Part shown: positions 1-7,753 of the stretch, in pieces
Layout of the letters: each line of letters starts with the position of its first letter
Position numbering within the stretch: the stretch's first letter is position 1
From: Tissierella pigra
GTDB taxonomy: Bacteria > Bacillota > Clostridia > Tissierellales > Tissierellaceae
Direction: 5' to 3'
DNA length: 55,100 bases
Assembly (NCBI RefSeq): GCF_009695605.1
Contig: NZ_VUNQ01000024.1
Span: 1 to 55,100 of the forward strand
The notes under the pieces: model-generated
Database searches by the model: none
Seen by the model: only the letters and a program-made list of their open reading frames with translations
Told to the model about the DNA's origin: nothing
Program-made: the position numbers and the translations under genes

Positions 1-2
1 TA

Positions 3-203
3 ATAGAAGGTTTTCATAGACAGCTAAGAAAAGTAACCAAGACTAAAACTATGTTCCCATCTGATCAAGCTCTAGAAAAGATACTTTACTTAGCTAGCCA
101 AAATACTATAAAGAAATGGACCCAAAGGTATAAAAACTGGGATTTGGTTATAAACCAGTTATCTATATTCTTTGAAGAACGAGTAAATATCCATCTTTCA
201 TAG
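3..203 (+). mobile_element. IS256-family (mutator) transposase, C-terminal fragment cut by window edge
   Basis: An open frame entering from the left edge encodes 66 residues that read like the extreme C-terminus of IS256/mutator transposases: a conserved EGFHRQLRKVTKTK stretch, then FPSDQALEKILYLA, a KKWTQRYKNWD segment and a closing QLSIFFEERV. The catalytic DDE residues would lie upstream outside the window, so it cannot be said whether the element is intact. No convincing right terminal repeat was identified in the following spacer. Family assignment rests on motif recognition. Confidence 0.85.
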
Positions 204-566
204 AATTATATAGGTGTTATATGAAAACCTTCTAAATTTGGGATTATAGGCTTTAAAACAGATTATAAAGCTAGCTTCAAACCATAATCCAATTAAAAAT
301 GAGTAAGCTTTTTGTAAAGATAAATTCAAAGATATATTTACAAAAAGTCATAGCATCACTTATATAAAATTATTGCCAAGATTATTCAATTTAATGCATA
401 AATTAAAATAACCTTGGCAAAGATATAATCAAGATATTTAATTGTAAGTTTTATCCAGTTTAATATTTCTTGTCAGATTAGAGATGAGTAGTTATCTCTA
501 AAGCACAAAGTTATTTACATTCTCGGCTCTTATATTAAGATACTACCCTTTATTTCATTGCCCTTA
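204..566. other. Intergenic spacer with three stem-loops
   Basis: There is no gene here. Three inverted repeats follow each other: 241-247 with 284-290 (GGATTAT arms, with inner GCTTTA at 250-255 pairing 266-271), 308-318 with 337-347 (CTTTTTGTAAA arms), and 373-386 with 407-420 (TTGCCAAGATTATT arm, 13 of 14 paired). The spacer lies between the IS256 tail and the end of the ytrI operon. Some hairpins may be terminators for ytrI or IS-end remnants, and none has a clean U-tract. Confidence 0.5.
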
Positions 567-1028
567 TTATTCCTTTAACTCTACATTAACATATATCTTT
601 AATATTTCTGTCAATATTAATTTTTCTACCTTTAGCTTGTATTCCTTTTTTTCTATTTTAAAAATTCTTTTATCTATTACTTCTGAAAGTATATCTGTGT
701 CTATACTTTTAACTTCTTTTCCAATTAAGGTATTATATTTTTCTTTTATGGACTTTTCTATATCTATTCTATCCATCTCATCTCCATTAAAGTTTAGTTT
801 TATCTCTATATCTTTAAGTATCATATTAGTATCACTAATGGTTTGTTCTAATTTTTCCAACTTGGCATCTCTATCCTCAATTGTATTCTCTAGAGATATT
901 ATTGTTTTATGATATTCATCTATTCTATAGCTAACTAAAGTAGTAAAAACAGCTATCCCCATTAAGATACCTGAGATAAATCCTGTGAAAAGACATACTA
1001 TATATTTTGAACTTCTTACTTTAGCCAT
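567..1028 (-). CDS. ytrI: YtrI-like sporulation membrane protein
   Basis: The 153-residue protein has a short basic N-terminus, one membrane segment at about residues 9-32, then a charged stretch predicted to form a coiled coil (about 35-75, rich in Leu, Glu and Lys) and a small C-terminal domain. Size and topology match YtrI, which in Bacillus is encoded next to ytrH and made in the developing spore under SigE. Sequence similarity to YtrI is weak, so the name leans on the neighbouring ytrH, whose 3' end overlaps this start by 13 bases. The ATG at 1028 follows a good AAAGGAG site. The likely role is in spore envelope or cortex assembly. Confidence 0.65.
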   Translation of the reverse strand: MAKVRSSKYIVCLFTGFISGILMGIAVFTTLVSYRIDEYHKTIISLENTIEDRDAKLEKLEQTISDTNMILKDIEIKLNFNGDEMDRIDIEKSIKEKYNTLIGKEVKSIDTDILSEVIDKRIFKIEKKEYKLKVEKLILTEILKIYVNVELKE

Positions 1029-1354
1029 ATTTCACTACTCCTTTGAATTAACTTAATAAAAGAAAATCCTAAATTTGCCCCTAAAAGAGCTATTAATATA
1101 TATATCATCTGTTTTATAATAGATTTTAACTCTCCTTCTATTAAACCTTTATCAATTATTATAAAAGAAGAGAATGTTCCACCTAATGCAATGGCAACAG
1201 CCCATATTTTAATAGAACCTGCTACGTTTAACATAGTCCGAAGGGGTGGGTTATTAGTTATAATTGCTCCTATTCCAGCAAATACACTTCCTCCAACTAC
1301 TACACCAAAAGCAATGCAAAAGTTTTGTACTATACTTATATAAAAATTAGACAA
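1016..1354 (-). CDS. ytrH: Sporulation membrane protein YtrH
   Basis: This 112-residue integral membrane protein matches the YtrH family along its length: an N-terminal hydrophobic helix with FCIAFGVVVGGSVFAGIGAI, a PPLRTM loop, then IKIWAVAIALGGTFSSF and a third hydrophobic stretch near the C-terminus. YtrH is a SigE-dependent protein needed for normal sporulation in Bacillus. The start is a TTG at 1354, chosen because a GGGGGAT Shine-Dalgarno sits about 8 bases before it and no ATG fits. It is the first gene of a two-gene unit with ytrI. The pair marks the organism as a spore former. Confidence 0.85.
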   Translation of the reverse strand: MSNFYISIVQNFCIAFGVVVGGSVFAGIGAIITNNPPLRTMLNVAGSIKIWAVAIALGGTFSSFIIIDKGLIEGELKSIIKQMIYILIALLGANLGFSFIKLIQRSSEIWLK

Positions 1355-1497
1355 TATATCATCCCCCGAAGCAATTCTTTTTTATTAAGATATGTTTGCT
1401 TTTTTTGTTTATGTTAGTAATCATATTTCAAATCTTCGCTTTGTTTCAATTACTGACTAGCCTATTTTATAGAAATAAGATTTTTAAATAAATAAAA

Positions 1498-1525
1498 ACC
1501 TATGGATTATATATAATCCATAGGT
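1498..1525 (-). terminator. Intrinsic terminator of yjdM
   Basis: A perfect 14-bp inverted repeat (ACCTATGGATTATA and its complement) follows the yjdM stop, and on the minus strand it is followed by a TTTTTATTT tract. Confidence 0.8.
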
Positions 1526-1546
1526 CTTTATATGTTAGGTATACAG

Positions 1547-1885
1547 TTATGCCTTTTTTACAAATTCAGATTTTAGTTTCATGGCTCCAAATCCATCAAT
1601 TTTACAATCAATATCGTGATCCCCATCGACTAATTTTATATTTTTCACCTTTGTACCTATTTTTACAGATGATGAACTTCCCTTGACCTTAAGATCCTTA
1701 ATCACTATTATATCATCACCATCACTAAGTACATTTCCATTGGCATCTTTTACTACCTTCTCATGGGTAGACTCTTGTTGTATATCTGGGTTCCACTCGT
1801 GGGCACACTCTGGACAAACAAGAAGATGTCCATCTTCATAAGTATATTCTGAACTACATTTTGGACAATTTGGTAAGCTTGACAT
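1547..1885 (-). CDS. yjdM: YjdM/PhnA-family zinc-ribbon protein
   Basis: The 112-residue product begins with a zinc ribbon (CPKC at residues 7-10, then CPEC about 17 residues later) followed by the PhnA/YjdM domain, including [20 protein letters not shown] and the closing [19 protein letters not shown]. The family was once called alkylphosphonate uptake protein PhnA, but it is not a phosphonatase and its function is unsettled. An in-frame ATG exists 18 bases upstream, but the ATG at 1885 is preferred because a GGAGAGG site lies just before it. The gene is monocistronic with its own terminator. Confidence 0.88.
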   Translation of the reverse strand: MSSLPNCPKCSSEYTYEDGHLLVCPECAHEWNPDIQQESTHEKVVKDANGNVLSDGDDIIVIKDLKVKGSSSSVKIGTKVKNIKLVDGDHDIDCKIDGFGAMKLKSEFVKKA

Positions 1886-2034
1886 ATTTTCCTCTCCTTT
1901 CATGATTAATTTTTATATAAATTTATAATTTATTTTAAATTTCCTCATAGGCATATATAGTACCATAGTTCACTTTTATTTACAAATAATCTCAAAATAT
2001 ATAAAAATTAAAGCATGTCTCCATGTTTAGTTTA

Positions 2035-2078
2035 TTGTATTTAGGGAATAAAATAAATACAAATGATAATAGTTATCA
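2035..2078 (+). promoter_or_regulatory. Possible pdh promoter with Fur-box-like palindrome
   Basis: A candidate promoter, TTGTAT (2035-2040), 17 bases, TACAAA (2058-2063), is followed at once by the palindrome TGATAATAGTTATCA (2064-2078). This matches the 7-1-7 Fur box with one asymmetric base. It would cover the transcription start of the pyruvate dehydrogenase operon and so could block it. The promoter call is weak; the palindrome is plain. Confidence 0.45.
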
Positions 2079-2109
2079 ATTAGTTATTTATATATAAGGA
2101 GGTAGTAAA

Positions 2110-3192
2110 ATGAGATTTGAAGATTATAACCCTCTAGATGAAAAATATTATAGTATTTTAAATGCCCATGGCGAAATTATAAACGAAAAAGATATTCCGG
2201 CACTGTCCAACGACGAATTATTATATCTTTACAAAACCATGTTATACACTCGTACAATAGATGAAAAAGCTTTATCCTATCAAAGACAGGGAAGGATGCT
2301 TACCTATGCTCCTAACACTGGTCAAGAAGCTGCCCAAGTAGGCAGTGCTTATGCCATGGATAAGGAAGACTGGTTAGTTCCTGCTTTTAGAGAATTAGGG
2401 GCTTGGTTAGTTAGAGGTGTTCCTCTTAAAAATATTTATTTATATTGGTATGGAAATGAATGGGGAAGTTATATGCCAGAAGGTGTAAAAGTACTTCCTG
2501 TAGCTGTTCCTATAGGTTCCCAATATCAACATGCAGCAGGTATCGGTATGGCAAACAATATTAAAGGAGAGAAAAATGCAGTAGTAACTTATATTGGAGA
2601 TGGCGGTACTTCCCACGGAGATTTCCATGAGGCTTTAAACTTTGCGGCAGTTTTTAATGCTCCAGTAGTATTTATAATCCAAAATAACCAATACGCTATT
2701 TCAGTTGCTAGAGAAAAACAGACTAAGAGTAAAACCTTAGCTCAGAAAGCTATTGCTTACGGTATGCCAGGTATTGTAGTAGATGGCAATGATATATTTG
2801 CCATGTATTCTGCTACAAAAGAAGCCATAGACAGAGCTAGAAATGGTGAAGGTCCTACACTTATAGAAGCCTTTACCTACAGATTAGGTGCTCATACTAC
2901 TTCTGATGACCCTACTTTATATAGGGAAGACTCTGAAGTTGAAGAATGGAAACATAAAGACCCATTATTAAGATTTAGAAAATATTTATTAAATAAAAAT
3001 ATATTAACAGAGGAATGGGAAGAAAAAACTAAAAAGGAATTGGAAACTGAAGTAATGGCTACTTTTGAATCAATTGAAAATAAATCTGATACCGAAATTG
3101 ATGATATATTTAAGTATCACTATGAAACAATGCCTCCACAATTAGAGGAACAATTGTTGGAATACAAGTCTTTTTTAGAAGGAGGTAAATAA
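2110..3192 (+). CDS. pdhA: Pyruvate dehydrogenase E1 component, alpha subunit
   Basis: The 360-residue protein is the thiamine-diphosphate-binding alpha chain of a Bacillus-type pyruvate dehydrogenase, which decarboxylates pyruvate and acetylates the lipoyl group of E2. The ThDP/Mg motif GDGG at 163-166 runs to NN at 192-193 with the expected spacing, and the regulatory-loop region (YRLGAHTTSDDPT) is present. N-terminal features such as RQGRMLTYAPNTGQEAAQVGSA fit PdhA better than acetoin or branched-chain dehydrogenase alpha chains, though substrate cannot be proven from sequence. It starts at ATG 2110 after AAGGAGG and is followed one base after its stop by pdhB. Confidence 0.92.
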   Translation: MRFEDYNPLDEKYYSILNAHGEIINEKDIPALSNDELLYLYKTMLYTRTIDEKALSYQRQGRMLTYAPNTGQEAAQVGSAYAMDKEDWLVPAFRELGAWLVRGVPLKNIYLYWYGNEWGSYMPEGVKVLPVAVPIGSQYQHAAGIGMANNIKGEKNAVVTYIGDGGTSHGDFHEALNFAAVFNAPVVFIIQNNQYAISVAREKQTKSKTLAQKAIAYGMPGIVVDGNDIFAMYSATKEAIDRARNGEGPTLIEAFTYRLGAHTTSDDPTLYREDSEVEEWKHKDPLLRFRKYLLNKNILTEEWEEKTKKELETEVMATFESIENKSDTEIDDIFKYHYETMPPQLEEQLLEYKSFLEGGK

Positions 3193-3193
3193 T

Positions 3194-4174
3194 ATGGCTA
3201 ACACATTAAATATAGTTCAGGCTGTTAATCAAGCTTTAATGAATGAAATGGAAAATGATGAAACTGTAGTAGTTTACGGTGAAGACGTAGGTCTTGAAGG
3301 TGGAGTCTTTAGAGCAACTGTTGGATTACAAGAAAAGTTTGGAAAAATGAGAGCCTTTGACTCTCCCCTTGCAGAATCTGCCATAGTAGGTACAGCAATA
3401 GGTATGGCAGTTAATGGACTAAAACCAGTTGTAGAAATGCAGTTTATGGGATTTTCCTATCCTGCCTTTAACCAAATAATATCTCATGTTGCTAGAATGA
3501 GAAACCGTAGTAGAGGTAGATATATTTTGCCTATGGTAATTCGTGCTCCTTACGGCGGAGGTATTAGGGCATTGGAACATCACTCTGAAAGTACGGAAGC
3601 TCTTTATGCTCATATACCAGGACTTAAAGTTGTTATCCCTTCTACCCCTTATGATGCAAAGGGACTTCTTATAGCAGCAATTCGAGATCCTGATCCCGTT
3701 TTATTTCTAGAACCAAAGAGAATATATAGGGCATTTAAACAAGATATTCCAGAGGACGCTTATACACTTCCTATTGGTAAAGCAAAGATCGTGGAAGAAG
3801 GAGAAGATGTAACTATTATAACTTGGGGTGCAATGGTTAGAGATGTGCAGAAAGCTGCCCAAATGGTAAAAGCCAAAGGAATCCATCCGGAAATAATAGA
3901 CTTAAGAACCATTGCTCCAATGGACAGAGAGACTTTTGTTGAATCAGTTAAGAAAACTGGAAGAGCCATAGTAGTCCATGAAGCTCCAAAGACTTTAGGT
4001 ACAGGAGCAGAGATTGTAGCTATTCTAAATGAAAAGGCATTCTTATATTTAGAAGCTCCTCCTACTCGTGTAACAGGATTTGATACTACTTTCCCTCTTC
4101 CAAGAGGAGAAAAGCACTATATTCCATCTCCTGAAAGAATAGCAAAAACAATTGAAGATGTAGTTAAGTTTTAG
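3194..4174 (+). CDS. pdhB: Pyruvate dehydrogenase E1 component, beta subunit
   Basis: The 326-residue beta chain forms the E1 active site with PdhA. Family marks include the N-terminal VNQALMNEMENDETVVVYGEDVG region, the FDSPLAESAIVGTAIGMA stretch with the glutamate that contacts ThDP, and the LEHHSES motif. The C-terminal transketolase domain (about 190-320) is intact. The start lies one base after the pdhA stop and its Shine-Dalgarno is within the last codons of pdhA, so the two are translationally coupled. Confidence 0.93.
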   Translation: MANTLNIVQAVNQALMNEMENDETVVVYGEDVGLEGGVFRATVGLQEKFGKMRAFDSPLAESAIVGTAIGMAVNGLKPVVEMQFMGFSYPAFNQIISHVARMRNRSRGRYILPMVIRAPYGGGIRALEHHSESTEALYAHIPGLKVVIPSTPYDAKGLLIAAIRDPDPVLFLEPKRIYRAFKQDIPEDAYTLPIGKAKIVEEGEDVTIITWGAMVRDVQKAAQMVKAKGIHPEIIDLRTIAPMDRETFVESVKKTGRAIVVHEAPKTLGTGAEIVAILNEKAFLYLEAPPTRVTGFDTTFPLPRGEKHYIPSPERIAKTIEDVVKF

Positions 4175-4188
4175 TTAGGAGGTATATT

Positions 4189-5481
4189 ATGAAATTTGAA
4201 TTTCGTTTCCCAGATATAGGTGAAGGTATAAGAGAAGGTACTCTTATGAAATGGCTAGTTCATGAAGGTGACAATATAGAAGAAGGTCAATCTGTAGCCG
4301 AAGTAGAAACAGATAAAGTCACTACAGAAATCCCTTCTGCAAAATCAGGTAAAGTATTAGAATTGAAGTTTGAAGAAGGAGATACTATTGAAGTAGAACA
4401 GGTCTTTATTGTAATAGATACTTCTGATGACTCTTTAGAAAATGAACAAGAACTAAATGAACTATCTGAAAAAAAAGAAGTCGTAGAAGAAGAAACTGCT
4501 GGGGTTGTAGGAGAAGTCATAGCTTCCTCAGAAGTGATTCCATCTAGTACAGAAGGTCAAAGTTCAGTCAATGTAAATATTGAGAAGAAAAAAGTATTAG
4601 CTACTCCTGTAGCTAGAAAAATGGCTAAAGACTTGGGAGTAGATATTCAGACTATAGAAGGAACAGGTCCACAGAGTCGAGTAATGAAAGAAGATATTTT
4701 AAATTCTAAGAAAGGTGCTAAACCATTTAAAGTAGAAGAACCTAAGACTGAACCAGTAAAAGTAAGTTATGATAATAATGAAAAGGTGGAAAGAATTCCA
4801 CTTACAAGAATTAGAAAGACTATTGCAGAACAAATGTCAAAATCTAGATTTACTATACCTCATACAACTGCAATGGATGAAATAGATGTTTCTAAATTAG
4901 TAGAATTTAGAAATAGGCACAAGGATAAGTTTAAAGCTGAAGACATTAATCTAACTTATTTGCCATTTATTATTAAGGCTGTCATAAGAGTATTGAAAGA
5001 ATTCCCTGAATTTAACTCATCCTTTGATGAAGAAAATCAAGAATTAGTCCTAAAACATTTCTATCATATTGGCATAGCAACAGATACTGATAGAGGGCTT
5101 ATGGTACCAGTCCTTCGAGATGCAAATGAAAAAAATATTGTAGAGATTGCTAAAGAAGTAGAAGATTTAAGTAATAGAGCCAAGGAAAATAAGGCAGAGC
5201 TTCATGAGTTGAAAGGAAGTACCTTTACTGTAACTAATTATGGTTCAATCGGTGGACTATTTGGTATCCCAATTATTAACTACCCTGAATCAGCCATCCT
5301 TGGTATAGGACGTATTGTAAAGAAACCTATTGTAAAAGATGATGAAATAGTAATTGCCCATATGCTGCCTTTATCTCTATCCTATGACCATAGAATAATT
5401 GACGGTGCTAGTGGTGCTCGTTTCCTAAATATGCTAACTCAATTATTATCTAACCCAGAAATGCTTTTACTAATGTCATAG
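4189..5481 (+). CDS. pdhC: Dihydrolipoamide acetyltransferase, E2 of pyruvate dehydrogenase
   Basis: The 430-residue E2 core passes acetyl from lipoate to CoA. It has one lipoyl domain (about 1-78) with the lipoylated lysine K43 in TDKVTTE, an acidic/Ser-rich linker (85-125), a peripheral-subunit-binding domain (about 135-170, ATPVARKMAKDLGVDI) and the catalytic domain (about 200-430). The catalytic DHRIIDG is at 400-406. A single lipoyl domain is usual for Gram-positive E2. The gene starts after an AGGAGG site, 14 bases behind pdhB. Confidence 0.92.
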   Translation: MKFEFRFPDIGEGIREGTLMKWLVHEGDNIEEGQSVAEVETDKVTTEIPSAKSGKVLELKFEEGDTIEVEQVFIVIDTSDDSLENEQELNELSEKKEVVEEETAGVVGEVIASSEVIPSSTEGQSSVNVNIEKKKVLATPVARKMAKDLGVDIQTIEGTGPQSRVMKEDILNSKKGAKPFKVEEPKTEPVKVSYDNNEKVERIPLTRIRKTIAEQMSKSRFTIPHTTAMDEIDVSKLVEFRNRHKDKFKAEDINLTYLPFIIKAVIRVLKEFPEFNSSFDEENQELVLKHFYHIGIATDTDRGLMVPVLRDANEKNIVEIAKEVEDLSNRAKENKAELHELKGSTFTVTNYGSIGGLFGIPIINYPESAILGIGRIVKKPIVKDDEIVIAHMLPLSLSYDHRIIDGASGARFLNMLTQLLSNPEMLLLMS

Positions 5482-5498
5482 AAAGAGAAGGTGATTAT

Positions 5499-6878
5499 AT
5501 GAGTAAATATGATATTCTTGTTTTAGGCGGAGGCCCAGGAGGTTATGTGGCTGCCATAAGGGCAGCCCAACTTGGGGCAAAGGTGGCCTTAATAGAAAAA
5601 GAAAGATTAGGTGGTGTTTGTCTCAATTGGGGTTGTATTCCTACTAAGACAATGCTTAGAACTGCTAAACTCTATAAGGATATTTTACGGGGAGAAGAAT
5701 TTGGCATAGTGGGTATTGATGTAGATAATATAAAAGTAGATTGGAATTCTCTAATAAATAGAAAAGATAAAGTTGTAAATCAGTTAGTATCTGGCATAGA
5801 ATCCCTTATGAAAAAGAATAAAATTGATATTTATGAAGGAATGGGAACTGTTTTAAATAAAAATGAAATTAAGGTAAATGATACTACTCTTTGGGGACAG
5901 AACCTTATTATAGCCACTGGAGCTAAGGAAAACTTTCCTTCCATAAATGGATTAGAAGATATGGTTAAATCTGGTAAAGTTATAAATAGCAAAGGTGCAT
6001 TAAGCTTAAAAGAAATTCCAGAAGAATTAGTAGTAGTTGGCGGTGGAGTCATAGCAGTGGAATTTGCAACACTTTTTAGCTCCTTAGGCTCTAAGGTAAC
6101 TTTAATTCAAAGGTCCAATAGAATATTAAGTTCTACAGAATCAGAAATGGCTACTACCCTTGAAAGACAACTTAAAAAAGTAGGAATCAATATATTGACC
6201 AATACTAAGTTAAAGTCTATATCAAATGATGGAGTTCTAATTGAACACAAAGGTAAGGAAAAGTTATTTAAAGGAGATAAATATCTTGTATCCCTGGGAT
6301 TGAAGCCACAATTAAAGGGATTAGAAAGTCTAAATCTAAAGCTAGATTCCAAGGGTTTTGTAGAAACAAACGGAAGAATGGAAACTAGTGTAGATGGAGT
6401 ATATGCCATAGGAGACTTAAATGGTAAATACGCCTTAGCCCATGTAGCTTCTCATGAAGGCATAGTAGCTGCTGAAAACATTATGGGAATGAAATCTAAA
6501 GTAGATTACAATATAGTACCTCAATGTATATATACATTCCCTGAGTTAGCCAGTGTGGGACTTACAGAAGAAGTGGCTAAGGAAAAAGGATATGATGTCA
6601 TAGTTAGTAAATTCCCCTTATCAGCCAATGGTAAAGCCTTAGCTGAAGGAGAAAATGTAGGATTTATAAAGATAATAGCAGATAAAAAATATGGTGAAGT
6701 CTTAGGCACACATATTATGGCAAGTCATGCTACAGATATGATTGCAGAAGCAGTGATGATTATGAAACTTGAAGGAACAGTCTACGATATTAAGGAGGGA
6801 ATCCACCCTCATCCTACCCTATCAGAAGCAATGATGGAAGCAGCCTTTGGTGCCATAGATAAACCAATTCATTTTTAA
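5499..6878 (+). CDS. pdhD: Dihydrolipoyl dehydrogenase, E3 of pyruvate dehydrogenase
   Basis: This 459-residue flavoprotein reoxidises dihydrolipoamide with NAD. The FAD-binding GGGPGG is at 10-15, the redox-active disulfide is C41 and C46 in GGVCLNWGCIPTK, a second dinucleotide fold (VVGGGVIAVEFA) binds NAD at about 178-190, the FAD motif TSVDGVYAIGD follows, and the catalytic His-Glu pair is H438/E443 in HPHPTLSE. It is the last gene of the pdhABCD operon, 17 bases after pdhC, and a terminator follows directly. No lipoate ligase is in the window. Confidence 0.93.
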   Translation: MSKYDILVLGGGPGGYVAAIRAAQLGAKVALIEKERLGGVCLNWGCIPTKTMLRTAKLYKDILRGEEFGIVGIDVDNIKVDWNSLINRKDKVVNQLVSGIESLMKKNKIDIYEGMGTVLNKNEIKVNDTTLWGQNLIIATGAKENFPSINGLEDMVKSGKVINSKGALSLKEIPEELVVVGGGVIAVEFATLFSSLGSKVTLIQRSNRILSSTESEMATTLERQLKKVGINILTNTKLKSISNDGVLIEHKGKEKLFKGDKYLVSLGLKPQLKGLESLNLKLDSKGFVETNGRMETSVDGVYAIGDLNGKYALAHVASHEGIVAAENIMGMKSKVDYNIVPQCIYTFPELASVGLTEEVAKEKGYDVIVSKFPLSANGKALAEGENVGFIKIIADKKYGEVLGTHIMASHATDMIAEAVMIMKLEGTVYDIKEGIHPHPTLSEAMMEAAFGAIDKPIHF

Positions 6879-6900
6879 AACTCCCTTTTGGGAGTTTTTT
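6877..6900 (+). terminator. Intrinsic terminator of the pdh operon
   Basis: A nine-base stem AAAACTCCC/GGGAGTTTT with a TTTT loop runs into a T tract at the end of pdhD. Confidence 0.88.
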
Positions 6901-6938
6901 ATTATATCCAATTTCAATACATTTCCATTTATTCTCAA

Positions 6939-6977
6939 CAATAATTTATTGACATTCGATAAATTATTGTTTATAAT
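6939..6977 (+). promoter_or_regulatory. Consensus SigA promoter with overlapping 11-bp inverted-repeat operator
   Basis: TTGACA at 6949-6954 and TATAAT at 6972-6977 are separated by exactly 17 bases, a perfect vegetative promoter. An 11-bp perfect inverted repeat, CAATAATTTAT (6939-6949) and ATAAATTATTG (6959-6969), surrounds the -35 box and enters the spacer. It fits a repressor site, most simply for the HTH protein encoded second in the operon. Confidence 0.8.
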
Positions 6978-7008
6978 CTATTTATTGATATTTCATGGAG
7001 GTGTTTTT

Positions 7009-7491
7009 ATGAAAAAGGGGTCAACGCTCTTTTTAAAAATTGCTGTTATCCTTATAGGAGTTCCTATTTTTCTTGTATGTATATTCTTGATACCCAAAAT
7101 AGGAAACTATGCAGCAAGTCTATATCCAGATATGGATTATATAAAATACTTAATTTCAGCAAATTTATATGCTACAGCTATACCTTTTTATTTTGCCCTA
7201 TATCAAGCCTTTGAACTTTTAAACTATATTGACAAAAATAAGGCTTTCTCAGAACTATCTGTAAAAGCTTTAAAAAAGATAAAATACTGTGCAGTTGCAA
7301 TTAGTGTATTATATGCTATGAATATTCCCTTCTTTTATCTTATGGCAGAGATAGATGATGCTCCGGGAATTATAGTATTAGGCCTAGTAATTAGCTTTGC
7401 TTCTATGGTAATTGCAGTGTTTTCCGCAGTTCTTCAAAAACTTTTAAACGAGGCCGTAGAGATAAAGTCAATTAACGATTTAACCATATGA
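7009..7491 (+). CDS. DUF2975 membrane protein
   Basis: The 160-residue protein has four hydrophobic segments (about 8-33, 46-68, 93-115, 120-145), matching the DUF2975 family, whose members are nearly always encoded just before a small XRE-like regulator, as here. Function is unknown. A longer reading frame begins at 6949 inside the promoter; the ATG at 7009 is the real start because GGAGGTG lies 7 bases before it. The small regulator begins 10 bases after the stop. Confidence 0.85.
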   Translation: MKKGSTLFLKIAVILIGVPIFLVCIFLIPKIGNYAASLYPDMDYIKYLISANLYATAIPFYFALYQAFELLNYIDKNKAFSELSVKALKKIKYCAVAISVLYAMNIPFFYLMAEIDDAPGIIVLGLVISFASMVIAVFSAVLQKLLNEAVEIKSINDLTI

Positions 7492-7501
7492 GGTGAATAA
7501 C

Positions 7502-7711
7502 ATGGCAATTATAATTAATATTGATGTAATGTTGGCTAAAAGAAAAATGAGTGTAACAGAGCTTTCAGAGAAAGTTGGAATAACCATGGCTAATATTTCC
7601 ATATTGAAAAATGGAAAAGCAAAAGCCATTAGATTATCAACTTTAGAGGCCATATGCAAGGCATTAGAATGTCAGCCTGGAGATATTCTTGAATATAAAA
7701 GTGATATTTAA
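7502..7711 (+). CDS. Small XRE/Cro-like transcriptional regulator (YozG type)
   Basis: This 69-residue protein is almost entirely one helix-turn-helix domain, with LAKRKMSVTELSEKVGITMANISILKNGKAKAIRLSTLEAICKAL matching the Cro/C1-type family common beside DUF2975 genes. The ATG at 7502 is preferred over the GTG at 7493 because AGGTGA sits 6 bases before it. It probably acts as a dimer on the inverted repeat at 6939-6969, giving autoregulation of the two-gene operon; the operator link is inference. Confidence 0.88.
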   Translation: MAIIINIDVMLAKRKMSVTELSEKVGITMANISILKNGKAKAIRLSTLEAICKALECQPGDILEYKSDI

Positions 7712-7753
7712 ATAATAAATATTTGAAAATCTAAAAATCTAGAAGGTGAATTT

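Noticed and set aside
5-233. 14-base inverted repeat AGAAGGTTTTCATA (5-18) and its complement (220-233), with 11 bases of it again at 54762-54772
   Set aside because: The first copy is inside transposase coding sequence and the spacing is too long for a hairpin or an IS terminus; the AT-rich third copy may be chance.
1547-1885. Phosphonate catabolism enzyme PhnA
   Set aside because: The PhnA name for this zinc-ribbon family is historical; it is not phosphonoacetate hydrolase and no phn genes are here.
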